This document shows, in pieces, positions 47,201-58,096 of a stretch of DNA of 64,000 nt. The DNA lies in contig CM043960.1 in the NCBI GenBank assembly GCA_014529385.2, positions 75,746,410-75,810,409 on the forward strand, written 5' to 3'. The notes under the pieces were generated by a model, which was not told where the DNA came from, searched no databases, and worked only from the letters and a program-made list of their open reading frames with translations. Within the stretch, counting starts at the first letter, position 1. Every line of letters begins with the position of its first letter. This DNA comes from Adiantum capillus-veneris. Lineage: Eukaryota; Streptophyta; Polypodiopsida; Polypodiales; Pteridaceae. Made by a program: the position numbers and the translations under genes.

Positions 47201-48485
47201 ATACAGACAAGAGATTATTCTTGATCCCAGGTACATAAAGTGCATCAACAAGTGTGAAAGAACTACCATTAGCAGTAGTAAGCATAATCTTTCCAACTCC
47301 CTGAACTGGATAAGAGGCATTGTTGGCACAAGTGACTGAATTCCCACAAGGGACAGACTCGAGAGAGGTAAACAATTCACGATGTCAGGTAATGTGCTTT
47401 GTAGCACCACTGTCGAAATACCACACATGTGAATCTGCAGAAACTGACAAGCATGCATCCTGGACAGCAGGATTGTAAGTGCACTCTGCGCTAAAAGCCC
47501 ATTCTGCATCAACATCAGCAACACAGTCTTCTTTCACAGAAGACTCAACAATGGCTGCATTTGTAGTGGAACCAGCATTTGCAGTGGAACCACCCTCTTT
47601 CTTCTTAGCGTCTTTGGCCTTCAACTTAGGACACGACTTGATCAAGTGATCATTAGCTTTACAATAATGGCAACACATCTTCTTTTTGCCCTTATCACCA
47701 TAATTGCCAGACGAAGTGTTGCCAGCAGAAGCGTTAGGAACAGAAGTTTTGCCACTCGCAGCAGAACCATAAGAAGTGGTTGCATTGCTGTTACCACCCT
47801 TTCTTTGAGAAGCAATAAAAGCCTGTTCAATTGCACACTGTCTAGTCCTGTTTTTTCTAGAAAGTGACTCTTGCAACAGCAATGTGCATAATGCATCAAA
47901 CTTGACAACTTCTGGATTTCCTTGGGTCATAAGTCTCCAAGTACTAGCAAAAGTCTGGTAAGGCATCAAGAACAGTTTGCACAAGTGAACTGTCTAAAAT
48001 GACTTCACCTGCAGAAATATAGCAAGAAAAGTGTCCATATCATCTTCCTCATGCATAATCTTCGACTCCAGCTCTTGACGCAGCGAAGAAATTTTAGCCT
48101 CATTGCGACTTGCATAAAGACCAACCAAAATATCCCAATCCTGTTTTGCAAATTTCGTTGAACGGATGTGAGGAACAATGGTGCGCTTCCCAGACAATGC
48201 AATCAATGCATGAGCGTGCGCATCCTTAACAACCCAACGAGCTTGTTCTGTCATAGGCAAAACAACTCTAACAGCAGCAATCCTTGCAGCAAGACCTGCA
48301 ACATCCTCAACATCGCCTACATCCTCAGAACCAAGACGTACATCAATGCCCTGCACAATATTTCAGACGCCCTTTGAGACAAGAACGTGTTGCATCATAT
48401 AAGCCCACATAGGGTAATTGTCCCCATCCAACCTGTCCTCAGCAGCAAACAACTTGAACACATCTGTGTTGTTGTTGTTAGCCAT
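44261..48485 (-). pseudogene. gag-pol: Copia-2 gag-pol polyprotein, broken
   Basis: Starts at ATG 48,485 (MANNNNTDVFKLFAAEDRLD), stops at TGA 48,363 and continues in frame to 47,994, with a shifted patch near 47,955-48,000. A knuckle CCHYCKANDHLIKSC follows, then protease WYFDSGATKHIT (stop right after). GAG-pre-integrase LWHARFGHLNFASLLRL and integrase HSDVCGPMQT, FIDDYSRHAWVFLLKAKS and RSDRGGEY are present, with a frameshift after. RT has KARLVAKGYAQQKGIDYEET and VLYVDDLLMTG with a frame break near 45,370. RNase H has ATSSCEAEYRAVFIAT and DNLADLFTKALSREKLEDF, ending at 44,261. Non-functional. Confidence 0.92.
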
Positions 48486-48830
48486 CATAAATGTTGCACC
48501 TGATGTGAAAATTGCTCGAAAATAGGAGAAACGGAGCGGGAACAACACATGCTACATAGCACAAACCGTAGCATATTGTAAGGCACCTGTTATGCAGAAA
48601 ATGGCACTGACAGAAATTCTGCACAAAATGACAAAATAGCCTGTGCAGTACTGCCTGTAGTGGAAACGGAGGCCGAAATGAGCCCGAATAAAAAATCTGA
48701 GCAGACTGAGCTTTACTAGCCCTCCCAAAATATTTGTCGCTGCAAACGCTCGCCAAAGCTCACTGAAATCGGAGAGAGTGAGCAAGCGTGTAGTGGAGCT
48801 GCTGGCGACTGAGCCCGGGAGGACGCAACC

Positions 48831-48843
48831 TGCTCTGATACCA
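48831..48843 (-). promoter_or_regulatory. Copia-2 primer binding site
   Basis: Reads tggtatcagagca on the minus strand, two bases inside the 5' LTR; the initiator tRNA-Met site. Confidence 0.85.
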
Positions 48844-48845
48844 AT

Positions 48846-49072
48846 TGTTGGAATTAGGGTTCTAGAGAAATGCACACAGCTTGGAGAAGATGAAGGAAGC
48901 TCAAGGCACACAATAGAGAGTGTGTTACTTAGTGTGCAATGGAAAGATAGATAGCCCTAGAGTGATGGGCGTATATATAATGCTCGTGGGGAAAAACCTC
49001 CTAAAGAGGGAAAAAATGCCCCAACAGTCCTAGTGTGTTCACACACATCACTACCACATGTATATGGTAACA
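48846..49072 (-). repeat. Copia-2 5' LTR (227 bp)
   Basis: Pairs with 43,959-44,185. Contains ttatatata on the minus strand at 48,972-48,980, a likely TATA box, which in the other LTR has one change. Confidence 0.93.
48972..48980 (-). promoter_or_regulatory. Putative TATA box of Copia-2
   Basis: ttatatata on the minus strand, inside the 5' LTR; position fits a U3 core promoter. No direct evidence of activity. Confidence 0.5.
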
Positions 49073-49077
49073 AGAGT
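49073..49077. repeat. Target-site duplication agagt, right copy
   Basis: Pairs with 43,954-43,958. Confidence 0.9.
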
Positions 49078-50114
49078 GAGATTTGTGTATGCTCAAAGTG
49101 GGTACAAGGACACTTATGATTGCACCCTTTGCGATTGACAAATATTTTGATTGTGAGTCTACTGCATACAATTTATAGGTAGTCACTAGTTACAGGTTCC
49201 ATGTACTTCTGGCAGCTGAGACTTGCATTAGTGTGATGGTTGTAGAGCACAAGGTGGTTACACTACTGCAAATGACTTTATCATTGGTGCATTTGATCAA
49301 TATGAGTGCTAGTGATCTCCTTTGAGAGGGTTTTATCCTCGTAGAAGCTCCTCTTGTTCTAGGTTTGGTGCACTTCTCTTTGGAATTGGTTTGTGCAAAT
49401 TGCCCTTGTACATGCTATAGAGCAATAGATTCACTTACAGTAGTTGATATGTGTGATAGTTTTAAGTCTACGATGATAACTCATGTGAGACAACGATCTC
49501 ATTCGTGTCAACACTTGAGATGTTGGAATTGTGTTCATGCAGGGTACATTAGATGTCATTGTGGATGTAAGGTATTTCTTAGAGGAATGCTTCTAGATGC
49601 ATTATGGTTTGCTAGTCATTGCAAGAGGAGCCATGATTGGTTTGGTCTACCCTATGCATGTATCCAAGATGTAAGATGGCATAGTCTCAATATACAGTCA
49701 TGTCAATGATAGACTAGACATATATCTTTTGCGCATGAGCTCTTAAGTGATGTGCATGACATGTCTATTGATGTAGAGTTTATGCGGCCATGCTTTATCA
49801 AGATACAATAGATTGATCCTCTTGGGACAAAGATGCCTCCTACCACCATAGAGATGAGAGATATGGAGTTCTTTGACATGCTCATGCTCATGCTAGAGGC
49901 TGATATGGTGATGCAAAGGCATGCGGATACAATCTTAATGGACGATGAGGGAGTGATGACTACCCAAGAGTCAGGATTGACACGTCCATGCGTAACTAAT
50001 TTTGGTGGGAATACAATGAGCATTGAGACACCTACTGCAAATAGATAAGTAGAGGTCACTACACATGGCATTGATGCGACTATGCTGGCAGACATTACAT
50101 GTTTGTCATGAGCC
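49078..50114 (+). other. Interior of old family-X element, mostly unrecognisable
   Basis: Plus-strand frames of up to 114 codons (49,365-49,709) exist but show no clear motif. Presumed decayed Copia interior by its position between LTR-like copies A and B. Confidence 0.4.
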
Positions 50115-50300
50115 TTTAAGATGCTCATGTATGACCCCTTAGTGTCGAGACCCAACATAGCAATTGCAGTGGACAAGTTTATAGTGAGGATTGTCAGTCG
50201 AGTGATGATTGACACTAGCATGATGCATCATGGAGTAGTGCAGGTCATTACACGATACTTGCAGGGTATGCATGTTGATTCTAGCAGGGATATGTACTTC
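50115..50300 (+). pseudogene. Decayed Copia RT/RNase H junction fragment
   Basis: Plus strand reads LMYDPLVSRPNIAIAVDKFI then VSRVMIDTSMMHHGVVQVIT and RYLQGM. This parallels the Copia block seen in Copia-1 as LMYAMIATRPDIAFAVGVVS, then VSRYMSNPGKKHWEAVKGIM and RYLKHT. Low identity but collinear. It lies just upstream of LTR-like copy B, where this region should be in a plus-strand Copia element. Confidence 0.55.
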
Positions 50301-50457
50301 TACATATTGTTGGAGCCTATACAATGGCATGCATCGACTTTGAGAGCCCATGGATATAGGTTGAGATGATTTTCCCCCCTATACCTCTTGTAGTTCTTGT
50401 TAGGTTCTAAAATAGTACCACTTATCAGCACATTCTCCTTTAAGTAGGATTTTCTTA

Positions 50458-50605
50458 AGGTAAAGACGGTGTGCCTCTTACCTCATTCGGACGAGAGCCA
50501 AAGGTGTCTGACCGCCCATCACTTGTACACACCTTATTCTTTACTAAATAAAGAATACAAGAGGCTCTCTCACACATTGTGGTGAGTTGCTCCACCCCAC
50601 ACTGT

Positions 50606-50685
<80 letters not shown>

Positions 50686-50735
50686 CCCTTTTTGCATGTG
50701 CACCGTATTTTCACACTCTTTAGTATATGGCATGT
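50458..50735 (+). repeat. Family-X LTR-like repeat, copy B
   Basis: Shares gtgcctcttacctcattcgga and cattgtggtgag with copy A. Shares the CT tract followed by gcatgtgcacc with inverted copy C. The internal CT tract (50,609-50,682) has expanded. Confidence 0.6.
50609..50682. repeat. (CT)n microsatellite, 74 bp
   Basis: Uninterrupted CT run inside LTR-like copy B. Confidence 0.97.
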
Positions 50736-52216
50736 CACCTACATAAAGTATTTGGCTTTCTAAATAGATAAAGGGAGGCTACATTGAGATACAAACCATA
50801 AGTAGTTAGGCTATGGATATAGCATGTTAGATAATGCCAAGGATCCCATTCCATATATGAGTCCACAAAAGCGCATAAGGGTCACCTTTGAATGTTGTGG
50901 AACTTGTAGATTCTATGCAATGAGTGGGCCATGTCCTCCATCCAAAAGGCTAGAAGAATCTATTATGTAATAAGAATCCCAAAATCTAAAAACCTCTCCA
51001 TATTTAAGAAGAGATTTTCCATTTCATCATCCATAGTGTTTGCAATTATATGTATGCACTACAGACTACAGACATTTGGGCAATGCATAATCGCCATAAA
51101 ACTTGCTCTCAAAGGGCCAAGAGGTAGAGGTTGTCACAATATGTTTGTTTGCAGTTCTTGGATTTATGATTGTACAATGTGTGAGAATGACGAGCAACTT
51201 GACCACCTCATCATCAATTAAATAACAATAAGATATTTGCTTCATCACAGGAAGCTTATGAGGTCAAACCCCACTCAACCCATATCTTTCCCCAATGGAT
51301 TGAAAGGTCCACAAACAACAAAGATATCGGATCGTATATCCCCTCCAAAAAATGAGACTCTCAAATAGTGCTATGGAAATTCCTAGTACATACTACTATA
51401 GTACCTACAATTACATCCCACGTGCAATAGTGCAACCTATTCAAAAATTGTTTTACAACTTTATCAAAACCATGTTTAACCTTGCAGGTTTAATAATTAA
51501 TTTGTATATAAATATATTTTGAGAAAATCAAGAAAATACCATTGGAATTTGTAGAAATTCCCAATATACCCCTTAAATTTTAAAATTTACCAAGTTATCC
51601 CTCATATTTTGCCAAAAATTCCCAAAATGTCCTTGGATTATCTCCAACTTTTCAAAAATGCCCCTCAATAACTTCTCTTTATTTTGCAACTTGACATGGG
51701 AAGATATTGGTTCTCCATTAATAAATGATGATTGAGCTATGATAGTGCAATCTTAATCAGAGATCTTATGTTAGAACCTCTAAAATAGGAGTTTTATTGG
51801 TTGCATTTGTATAATCTATACTCTAAATTAAGGAGAGAGGGATTTTGGGGCCACATGGCTACAAATGTAGCCCCTAGTTGTGATGCTATGCCCATCTGGG
51901 TAGAGAGGATGGTGTTCACAACAACCTGAGTAGACACGACATGTGTTGTCACATGTGTGCTTTCAAATGTTATGGAAACCTCAAAACAAAGTGGGGTGCA
52001 ATTGACAAGTCAAGAGAGGACAAAGCTAGGTACTGATGAAACTGGTTGTTGAAGCTAGAGAGAGAGGAAGAGAAAGAGAGAGAGTTGGATGTTTGGAGAC
52101 CAAGGAGATGCAGGGGTGTTACAACTAGCTACATGAATCAATGATGTGGCCAAGGCATCTCATTCCCATAGCATTGCAATTTTCAATTCATGTTCTTGTA
52201 GAGATTTGTGCAAGTA
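50736..52216. other. AT-rich stretch without recognisable genes
   Basis: A frame at 50,931-51,221 ends with CENDEQLDHLIIN, faintly like the zinc-binding end of LINE RTs, but too weak to call. A 70-bp segment at about 51,790-51,870 (ctctaaattaaggagagaggga, then ccacatggct.caaatgtagcc) recurs at about 52,420-52,508. Confidence 0.45.
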
Positions 52217-52362
<146 letters not shown>

Positions 52363-52419
52363 GCACCAACCCAAACACGCTCATCCCCTTTGATCTTTGG
52401 GAGTACCTCTAGGGTGCTC

Positions 52420-52508
52420 TAGTATTTTCATTAATGATGAGGCAACCAATCTATGCTCTAAATTAAGGAGAGAGGGATTTCCGCTCCACATGGCTGCAAA
52501 TGTAGCCT
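52420..52508 (+). repeat. Direct repeat partner of about 51,790-51,870
   Basis: ctctaaattaaggagagaggga followed by ccacatggctgcaaatgtagcc, about 630 bp downstream of the first copy with the long CT tract between them. Followed by an 17-base poly-C (52,522-52,538). Confidence 0.7.
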
Positions 52509-52589
52509 TTCATTCTCCAGTCCCCCCCCCCCCCCCCCTCTCTCTCTCACAGACACAGCTCCATACTCCAGTACTTTCCTTGAAACATT

Positions 52590-53250
52590 GGTGCACTTGA
52601 AGTTGGTCAATGTTATGAGGAGTGCAACGTAGGGTTGTGTGTGCTCAGAGGGCATGCCACACAAGTAATTTTGAAGATCAAGGGCAGGCTAAGGGCAGTG
52701 GATATATATGCTTTATGTGGTTATCGGGACCAACGTGCTCTACTATGGTGCCTATTTATATTGTCTCATCAAAGTGCAAAGTGTAGAAATGCCCCTCAAT
52801 GTGATCTATGAGCCGGTGTATATGGCTCCTCAATTAGAGCTACGGAGTGCAAGTTATGGCGGTTTGAAGTTTAGGATGGTTTGCGAATCTGAGTTGGAGT
52901 GGGTAGTAGTAGATGGTGGATTAGGGTGGATGAGAATTAGGGTGGATGAGAATTCATGAGCTTGAAGTTCTCTGCTTACAACTCATGTCAGTATTTTTGG
53001 ATCGGCAGTCGGAGTTCAAATGACCAAGTTATGAGCACTTGGCGTTTTAGCAGGGAACACTTATGTGCCAATTTGACTACCTCAGTATGTGTGCCATTAA
53101 GGAGTTTTTTGGGCTTTTTAGGGTTCCAAACAAAATTATGTATTGTATGTAGTTAGTTGGAGTTGATGGCTCATCAATCGGGATCTTGAGCGGCGAGATA
53201 TGTTAGGTTGAATTTTGGGATAGTTGCCGGCAGGATGGAACCACAGATGC
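52590..53250 (-). repeat. Dispersed repeat, copy 2 (inverted to 18.34-19.01 kb)
   Basis: Collinear with copy 1 after reverse complementing, over about 650 bp. Includes the shared taggcaccatagt and ttcaaac.gccataact segments. A plus-strand frame (52,708-52,959) aligns opposite a minus-strand frame in copy 1 (HYGAY/YYGAY), so a weak ancient coding origin is possible. Unclassified. Confidence 0.65.
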
Positions 53251-53690
53251 CTTTTTTCCAAATTTGAATATGTTGTTTGAGATGTCAATGATGTCAAAAT
53301 GCAATGCCGTTTTTGGGGAGTAAAGTGGATAACCAAGCTTATAGTGGGGTTTTACAAGGACTCCATATGGCAGGTATGTTGAAAGTGGGGGTAATCCAAA
53401 GTGGAGACAAAAAAGTTGATTTTCAAAGCTTTGTTGGGAGGCCAACTCACCCCATATAGGGCACTTTGTTTTTTACATTGATAGGGCGATTGAGCTTAGG
53501 AAATCGAGACGACCACGATCGAGATGTAGAAGCACACTTCACCGGAGGAGACTACAACAAAGGATTAGAAGCATTCTAGCCAGACACCCAGAATGCTCCT
53601 AAGAAGTTTATTTAATACTTTGTATTTCGTTTTTCACATTTATTTTCACACTTTCACACTTTTGACACTTAGTACTTTGGTACTAAGGTA

Positions 53691-53930
53691 CCCAGACATT
53701 GTAACAGATTCACCACTTTTGTATTAGTCCGGTCTCATAGGTCATTCTGGCCTTTTGAAGACGTTAATATAACATTTCATTTCATTTCATCTCTCTCTCT
53801 CTCTCTCTCTCCCCTTCTTTCTAATTTTATTTTGTACCCAGACATTGTATTAGATCCACCAAGAATGTATCATTTTGGTCGCATGGGTCATTTTGGCCTT
53901 TTGATGATAGTTAACATCGCATTTCATTTC
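53691..53930 (+). repeat. Two LINE-like 3' tails in tandem
   Basis: gtacccagacattgta...ggtcatt.tggccttttga.ga.gttaa.at..catttcatttcatt occurs at 53,691-53,790 and again at 53,836-53,930, the first followed by a CT run. The same tail, inverted, is at about 23,975-24,075. Short TTTCA/CT-type tails suggest 3' ends of a non-LTR family. Confidence 0.55.
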
Positions 53931-54029
53931 ATTTGTCATTAGGATTGGAGGGACTCAAAAAGCGACAATGTGATAGGAGGCAGAGAAAGGAAAAAGGAAG
54001 ATGCAGTGGGAGAGAGATCGATCGATAAG

Positions 54030-54283
54030 GAGAGAGAGAGAGAGAGAAGGGGGCGACAAAATTCTGAGGGAGCTCTCTCCCTCCCAATGCCCTCCCTCTC
54101 TCTCTTCCCCTCCCGCTATCACTCTCTCTTTCTCTCCCCCTCTCTCCCTCTTTTACAAAAAAATGGAGGCACTAGAGATACTGCTAGTGCTTTGTTTTTT
54201 TTAAATAGCTCTCTGCACCCTCTCTCTCTCTCTCTCTACCCTTGCCACTCTTCCCTCTCGTCCTAGTGTGTGTATGTGTGTGT

Positions 54284-54320
<37 letters not shown>

Positions 54321-54366
54321 TCTACCCTTGCCACCCTTCCCTCTCGTCCTAGTGTGTGTGTGTGTG

Positions 54367-54436
<70 letters not shown>

Positions 54437-54479
54437 CATGGGGGAGAGAGGGGTGAAGCCCACTCCAGGAAGGGGGAGG

Positions 54480-54575
<96 letters not shown>

Positions 54576-54677
54576 TGGCGGGGGGGGGTAGGGGGTGGGA
54601 GGGGGAGACAACGAGAGAGAGGGGTGGCGGGCGAGAGAGAGACACACGTACAGAGGGAAGACAACACGAGAGAGGGG

Positions 54678-54717
<40 letters not shown>

Positions 54718-54730
54718 TAGATAGATAGAT
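54030..54730. repeat. Compound microsatellite block, (GA)n/(CT)n/(CA)n/(TAGA)n
   Basis: GA runs at about 54,286-54,318, 54,377-54,433, 54,482-54,567 and 54,678-54,712, plus CT-rich sequence before 54,240 and GT/CA runs. An 86-bp spaced repeat of ctacccttgccac.cttccctctcgtcctagtgtgtg occurs at about 54,236 and 54,322. It ends in (ATAG)n against the LINE 3' end. Long frames of Arg-Glu or Leu-Ser repeats here are not genes. Confidence 0.95.
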
Positions 54731-54761
54731 TTTATTATCGTCCTCGGAGGTCAAATATGAC

Positions 54762-57700
54762 CTATGGGACCAAAGTTACATGTGATGTAGTATGTGTACG
54801 GCTGATGAGTGACTCTCGATGCTCCAAAATTGTAGTGATGAGAGTCGCAATGGAGAGCCCACACTTGGGCTGGGAGAGGAAAGTGTGTAGGTCTAAGTTA
54901 TGGCTGAAAATGTGAGAGAAGCAAGTTCGGATGTGATCAAAAGCTGAGCACTCTAGTAGTGTGTGGTACTCAGACTCTCGAACTTGCAGTGAGCATAATG
55001 TGCACAATCGATTTGACTCTTCTCCATTGCCCCAACGCCCTATCTCGCATCGAAGGAAATGGGAGCTAAGCCGAATTGCTGCGATAGTGCGTATCGCGGA
55101 CAAGGGAATAGGCTCAAGCATGTAAGTGTGAGTACGGTTTCCTCTCTCAGCGAAGAACATGGTTTTGTAGTTGGGGGCAATATAGGTGGTGTAATGTATG
55201 AAGCGTGACCCACCGGATTTCTCCCAAGCCGTAATACATTGGCGTTGTAGAAAAGCTTCATTCACTTGAGAGTCAATTGAAGCATCATGTAGCAAGTGTA
55301 ATGCATCCCATCTCCCAAACCACTTCTTTATGTCTTGCATCCATCCCGTGCTCAAGATCTTGCTTTTATGCGTCTTTTGAACTTTTTTGCTTGCTTCCCA
55401 TGCAATTGTAGGAAGTCGATGTGAGGGGTTTTGACGCATCTTTATCATGTACTCCACAACCCTTTCCATGCCCATAACCTCAATTGGAAGAGATCCCGAC
55501 TCAAGAAGTAGGAGCATATATGGTGTTTGTGTCTTAACTTGGAGAAAGTTTGTAAGAAAACGCTTTTGGACATTCTCAAACTCTTTCCAAGTAGACTTTG
55601 AGATGCTCCCACCCCACACTTCAACTCCATAAAGAAGAACCGGTGTCACCAATGCATCAAAAAGATACTTCTTGAGAACCCAACACTTGATGTTTCCCGC
55701 ATTACACATGTTCTCAAATGCATAATATGCTCTCTTTCCCGCTTCCAAACGACGCATAGCACATTCATGCCACTTGTGATTGGATGGAACCTCAAGGCCA
55801 AGGTACTTAAAGCTCTCAACAACTTCAAGTGTCTCGTTGTTGTACACAATGCATGGCTTCTCCTTATGGTTGGTTTTCACAAGCATAACCTTTGTTTTGG
55901 ATTCATTTACAATCAGCCCACTATGCAAGCAAAAGTTCTCAAGGACAACCATAAGCTTTTGTGCATCTTCTAAAGTGTGTGCTAGAAGCACTACATCATC
56001 CGCATACAACAAAAGCATGATTACCGCATTGCAAATAGTGACCTCTTCAATGCCTTCTTCTTGCATAAAGTCAAGTACCATTTGTTCCAATTGATCGATG
56101 CATAGACCAAAGAGAGTTGGTGACAATGGACATCCTTGTTTAACCCCAATAGTGCTTACAAAAATTTCTGAAACTCACTTGGCACTTGGAGTTCTTCCAT
56201 CCTTCTCCACAAATTGTTACGTGGAATCATATCAAAGGCTTTCTTAAAGTCCACAAAACAACAATACAATCGCTTGCCTTTCAACCGACTTTCCTCCATG
56301 AGAACACGAAGAGTGACAAGATGATCAATGGTGCTATGGCATCGACGAAAACCCGCTTGTCCCTTTGCACGCTTGTCATTCTCTTCAGCCCAATCACTCA
56401 ATTTCATCTCCATTATGCACCCAAATAACTTTGCCATAAGAGACCCAATCATTATAGTCCGGTAGTTGCTTACATTCTTTACATCCCCTCCTTTATGCAA
56501 AGGCTTAACCCAATTAGTACTCCAATCATAAGGCATACCATGTTGAAGTGCAAGGTTGAACATATCACACATCCACTCATGGGTAAAATCTCCCGTCCAT
56601 TTGATCATCTCCGGCTTGATACCTTGAAGATCTCCCGCTTTGCGAGTGGCCAACTTTTCAAGCCCACCGCATACATCCTCAATAGTAAAAAAAGATGGCA
56701 TACATGGGAGTGAACCATAAAATGGCATTTTTTCAGTATTTTCTTGCTCATATAATTGCCTACAATGTGTGTACATATCCACTAGACTCAAGTTACCAAA
56801 ATTCTCAACCCGCTTGCCTCTCAAGTTTTTCCAAAATCTTCCACATGCATGTGCCTTTTCTTGGACTTGAAATTCTTGTTGCTTTACTTCCCATCTTCTT
56901 CTCTTCTTTTGAATCAATGCCTTGTATGTATGCAAATGACTTTGATAGTTGTCTTTGTCCATAGTTGCATCAAGCTTTATCAAGGACTTTCGAGCATCTT
57001 GACATTCTTTATCAAACCACCTTTTGCGTGATCTATCTTTGTTGATACCATGGAGATGCTTTATGGCAAAGCATTCTTCCGCACAAGAACAAATAGCTTT
57101 CTTGAAAGCTTCCCATTTAGTTTCCAATGGTGCATCACATTGAAGCTTTGTCATCCATAATTTTTGCTCAACCATTTCAATGTACATTGGTGCCCGTTTG
57201 AAATCCATACATAGTGATAACTTCTCTTTCCTTTGGCTGAGATTATCATGCTTAGTTGCTTCTCCACATGAAAGGTCAATACATAAGGTGCGATGGTCGG
57301 ATTCCGGGGTCCATTGACCAAGCATAAAACTCTTTATGCGATACATGATGGCTTTAGAGAGTAGCATATAGTCAATCACACTATCCCCATTATGTCTTCT
57401 ACATGTAAATCCATTGGTTCCACTCCACAAAGATACACCATTGGCAATGAGCATACCCGTGCTATTACACATGTGTAAAAGTAACTTTCCATAGTGATCC
57501 GGCTCTTTCTCATCCATTGAAGTACGATCATACAAGTGAACTTCCTCCAACTCCCTTGAAATGTATGGCATATCAAATTGTTGAGTATCATGTTGCAATG
57601 TTTTTGTGCGAGCATTCATATCCCCAAATACAATAACATCACCTTCACCTTTGAAATAAGCAATGTCCTCTTCCAAATCAGAAAATGGTTGATCTCTATC

Positions 57701-58096
57701 CATGCAAGCATAAAAGGGAGAATCATGATGAGGAATGTAGCAACCGGCTACAAAAATGGGTGCTCTTTTTGGTGTCATAATTTTCAGCCATACATAACGT
57801 TTGTACTTGTCATCTTTCACAATTGATACAAAATCTTCCAATCCTTTCTTAACCATACATGCTAACCCTCCTTGTCCTCTTCGTTGCTTGAGATTCTTTG
57901 ACCACATCAATGAATGTATATTGTAATCCTCCAAGCCGTTAATCCTTTGTGTATCATGCTCCCAAGTTTCAACAAGAAGTATAACATCGGCTTTGCTTGT
58001 TAGTTCATCAATGCCAACCCCCGCCTTCCATGGGTATCCATTACAATTCCAAAAGCATATTTTCAATTGTAACTCGGTCTCATAGGTCACGCATCC
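54762..58096 (-). pseudogene. LINE ORF2: AP endonuclease and reverse transcriptase, broken by a deletion
   Basis: ORF2p would nick target DNA and reverse-transcribe from the nick. The endonuclease shows FWNCNG (Asn 17), VETW (Glu 41), FGDMNARTK, GDSVIDYMLLS and ESDHRTLCID. RT shows KAGDLQGIKPEMIKW, HKGGDVKNVSNYRTIMIGSL, QAGFRRCHSTIDHLVTLR and CCFVDFKKAFDMIPRNN. After PSEF (about 56,170) the frame shifts and some 25-30 expected residues are missing; it resumes with GVKQGCPLSPTLFGL and LLLYADDVVLLA. The C-terminus has CTLCSLQVRESEYHTLLEC, a zinc-knuckle-like motif. There is no ATG before codon 62: the frame opens right after the ORF1 TAG (AAA TAG GGA TGC GTG ACC), in the same frame. Confidence 0.9.

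Larger units (their letters stand above)
43959..49072 (-). mobile_element. Copia-2: older Copia retrotransposon
   Basis: 5,114 bp, minus strand, with 227-bp LTRs (about 11 differences by eye), TG...CA ends, agagt target duplication, tRNA-Met PBS, and a decayed gag-pol with stops and frameshifts. Clearly older than Copia-1 and from a different Copia group by its RT and LTR sequence. Confidence 0.95.

Noticed and set aside
49365-49709. 114-codon Cys-rich ORF
   Set aside because: Cysteines do not form a CCHC knuckle pattern; it is probably a chance frame in decayed Copia interior.
50931-51221. Zinc-binding end of a LINE reverse transcriptase (CENDEQLDHLIIN)
   Set aside because: Only a C-x2-C...H-like fragment; no RT motif nearby, so chance cannot be excluded.
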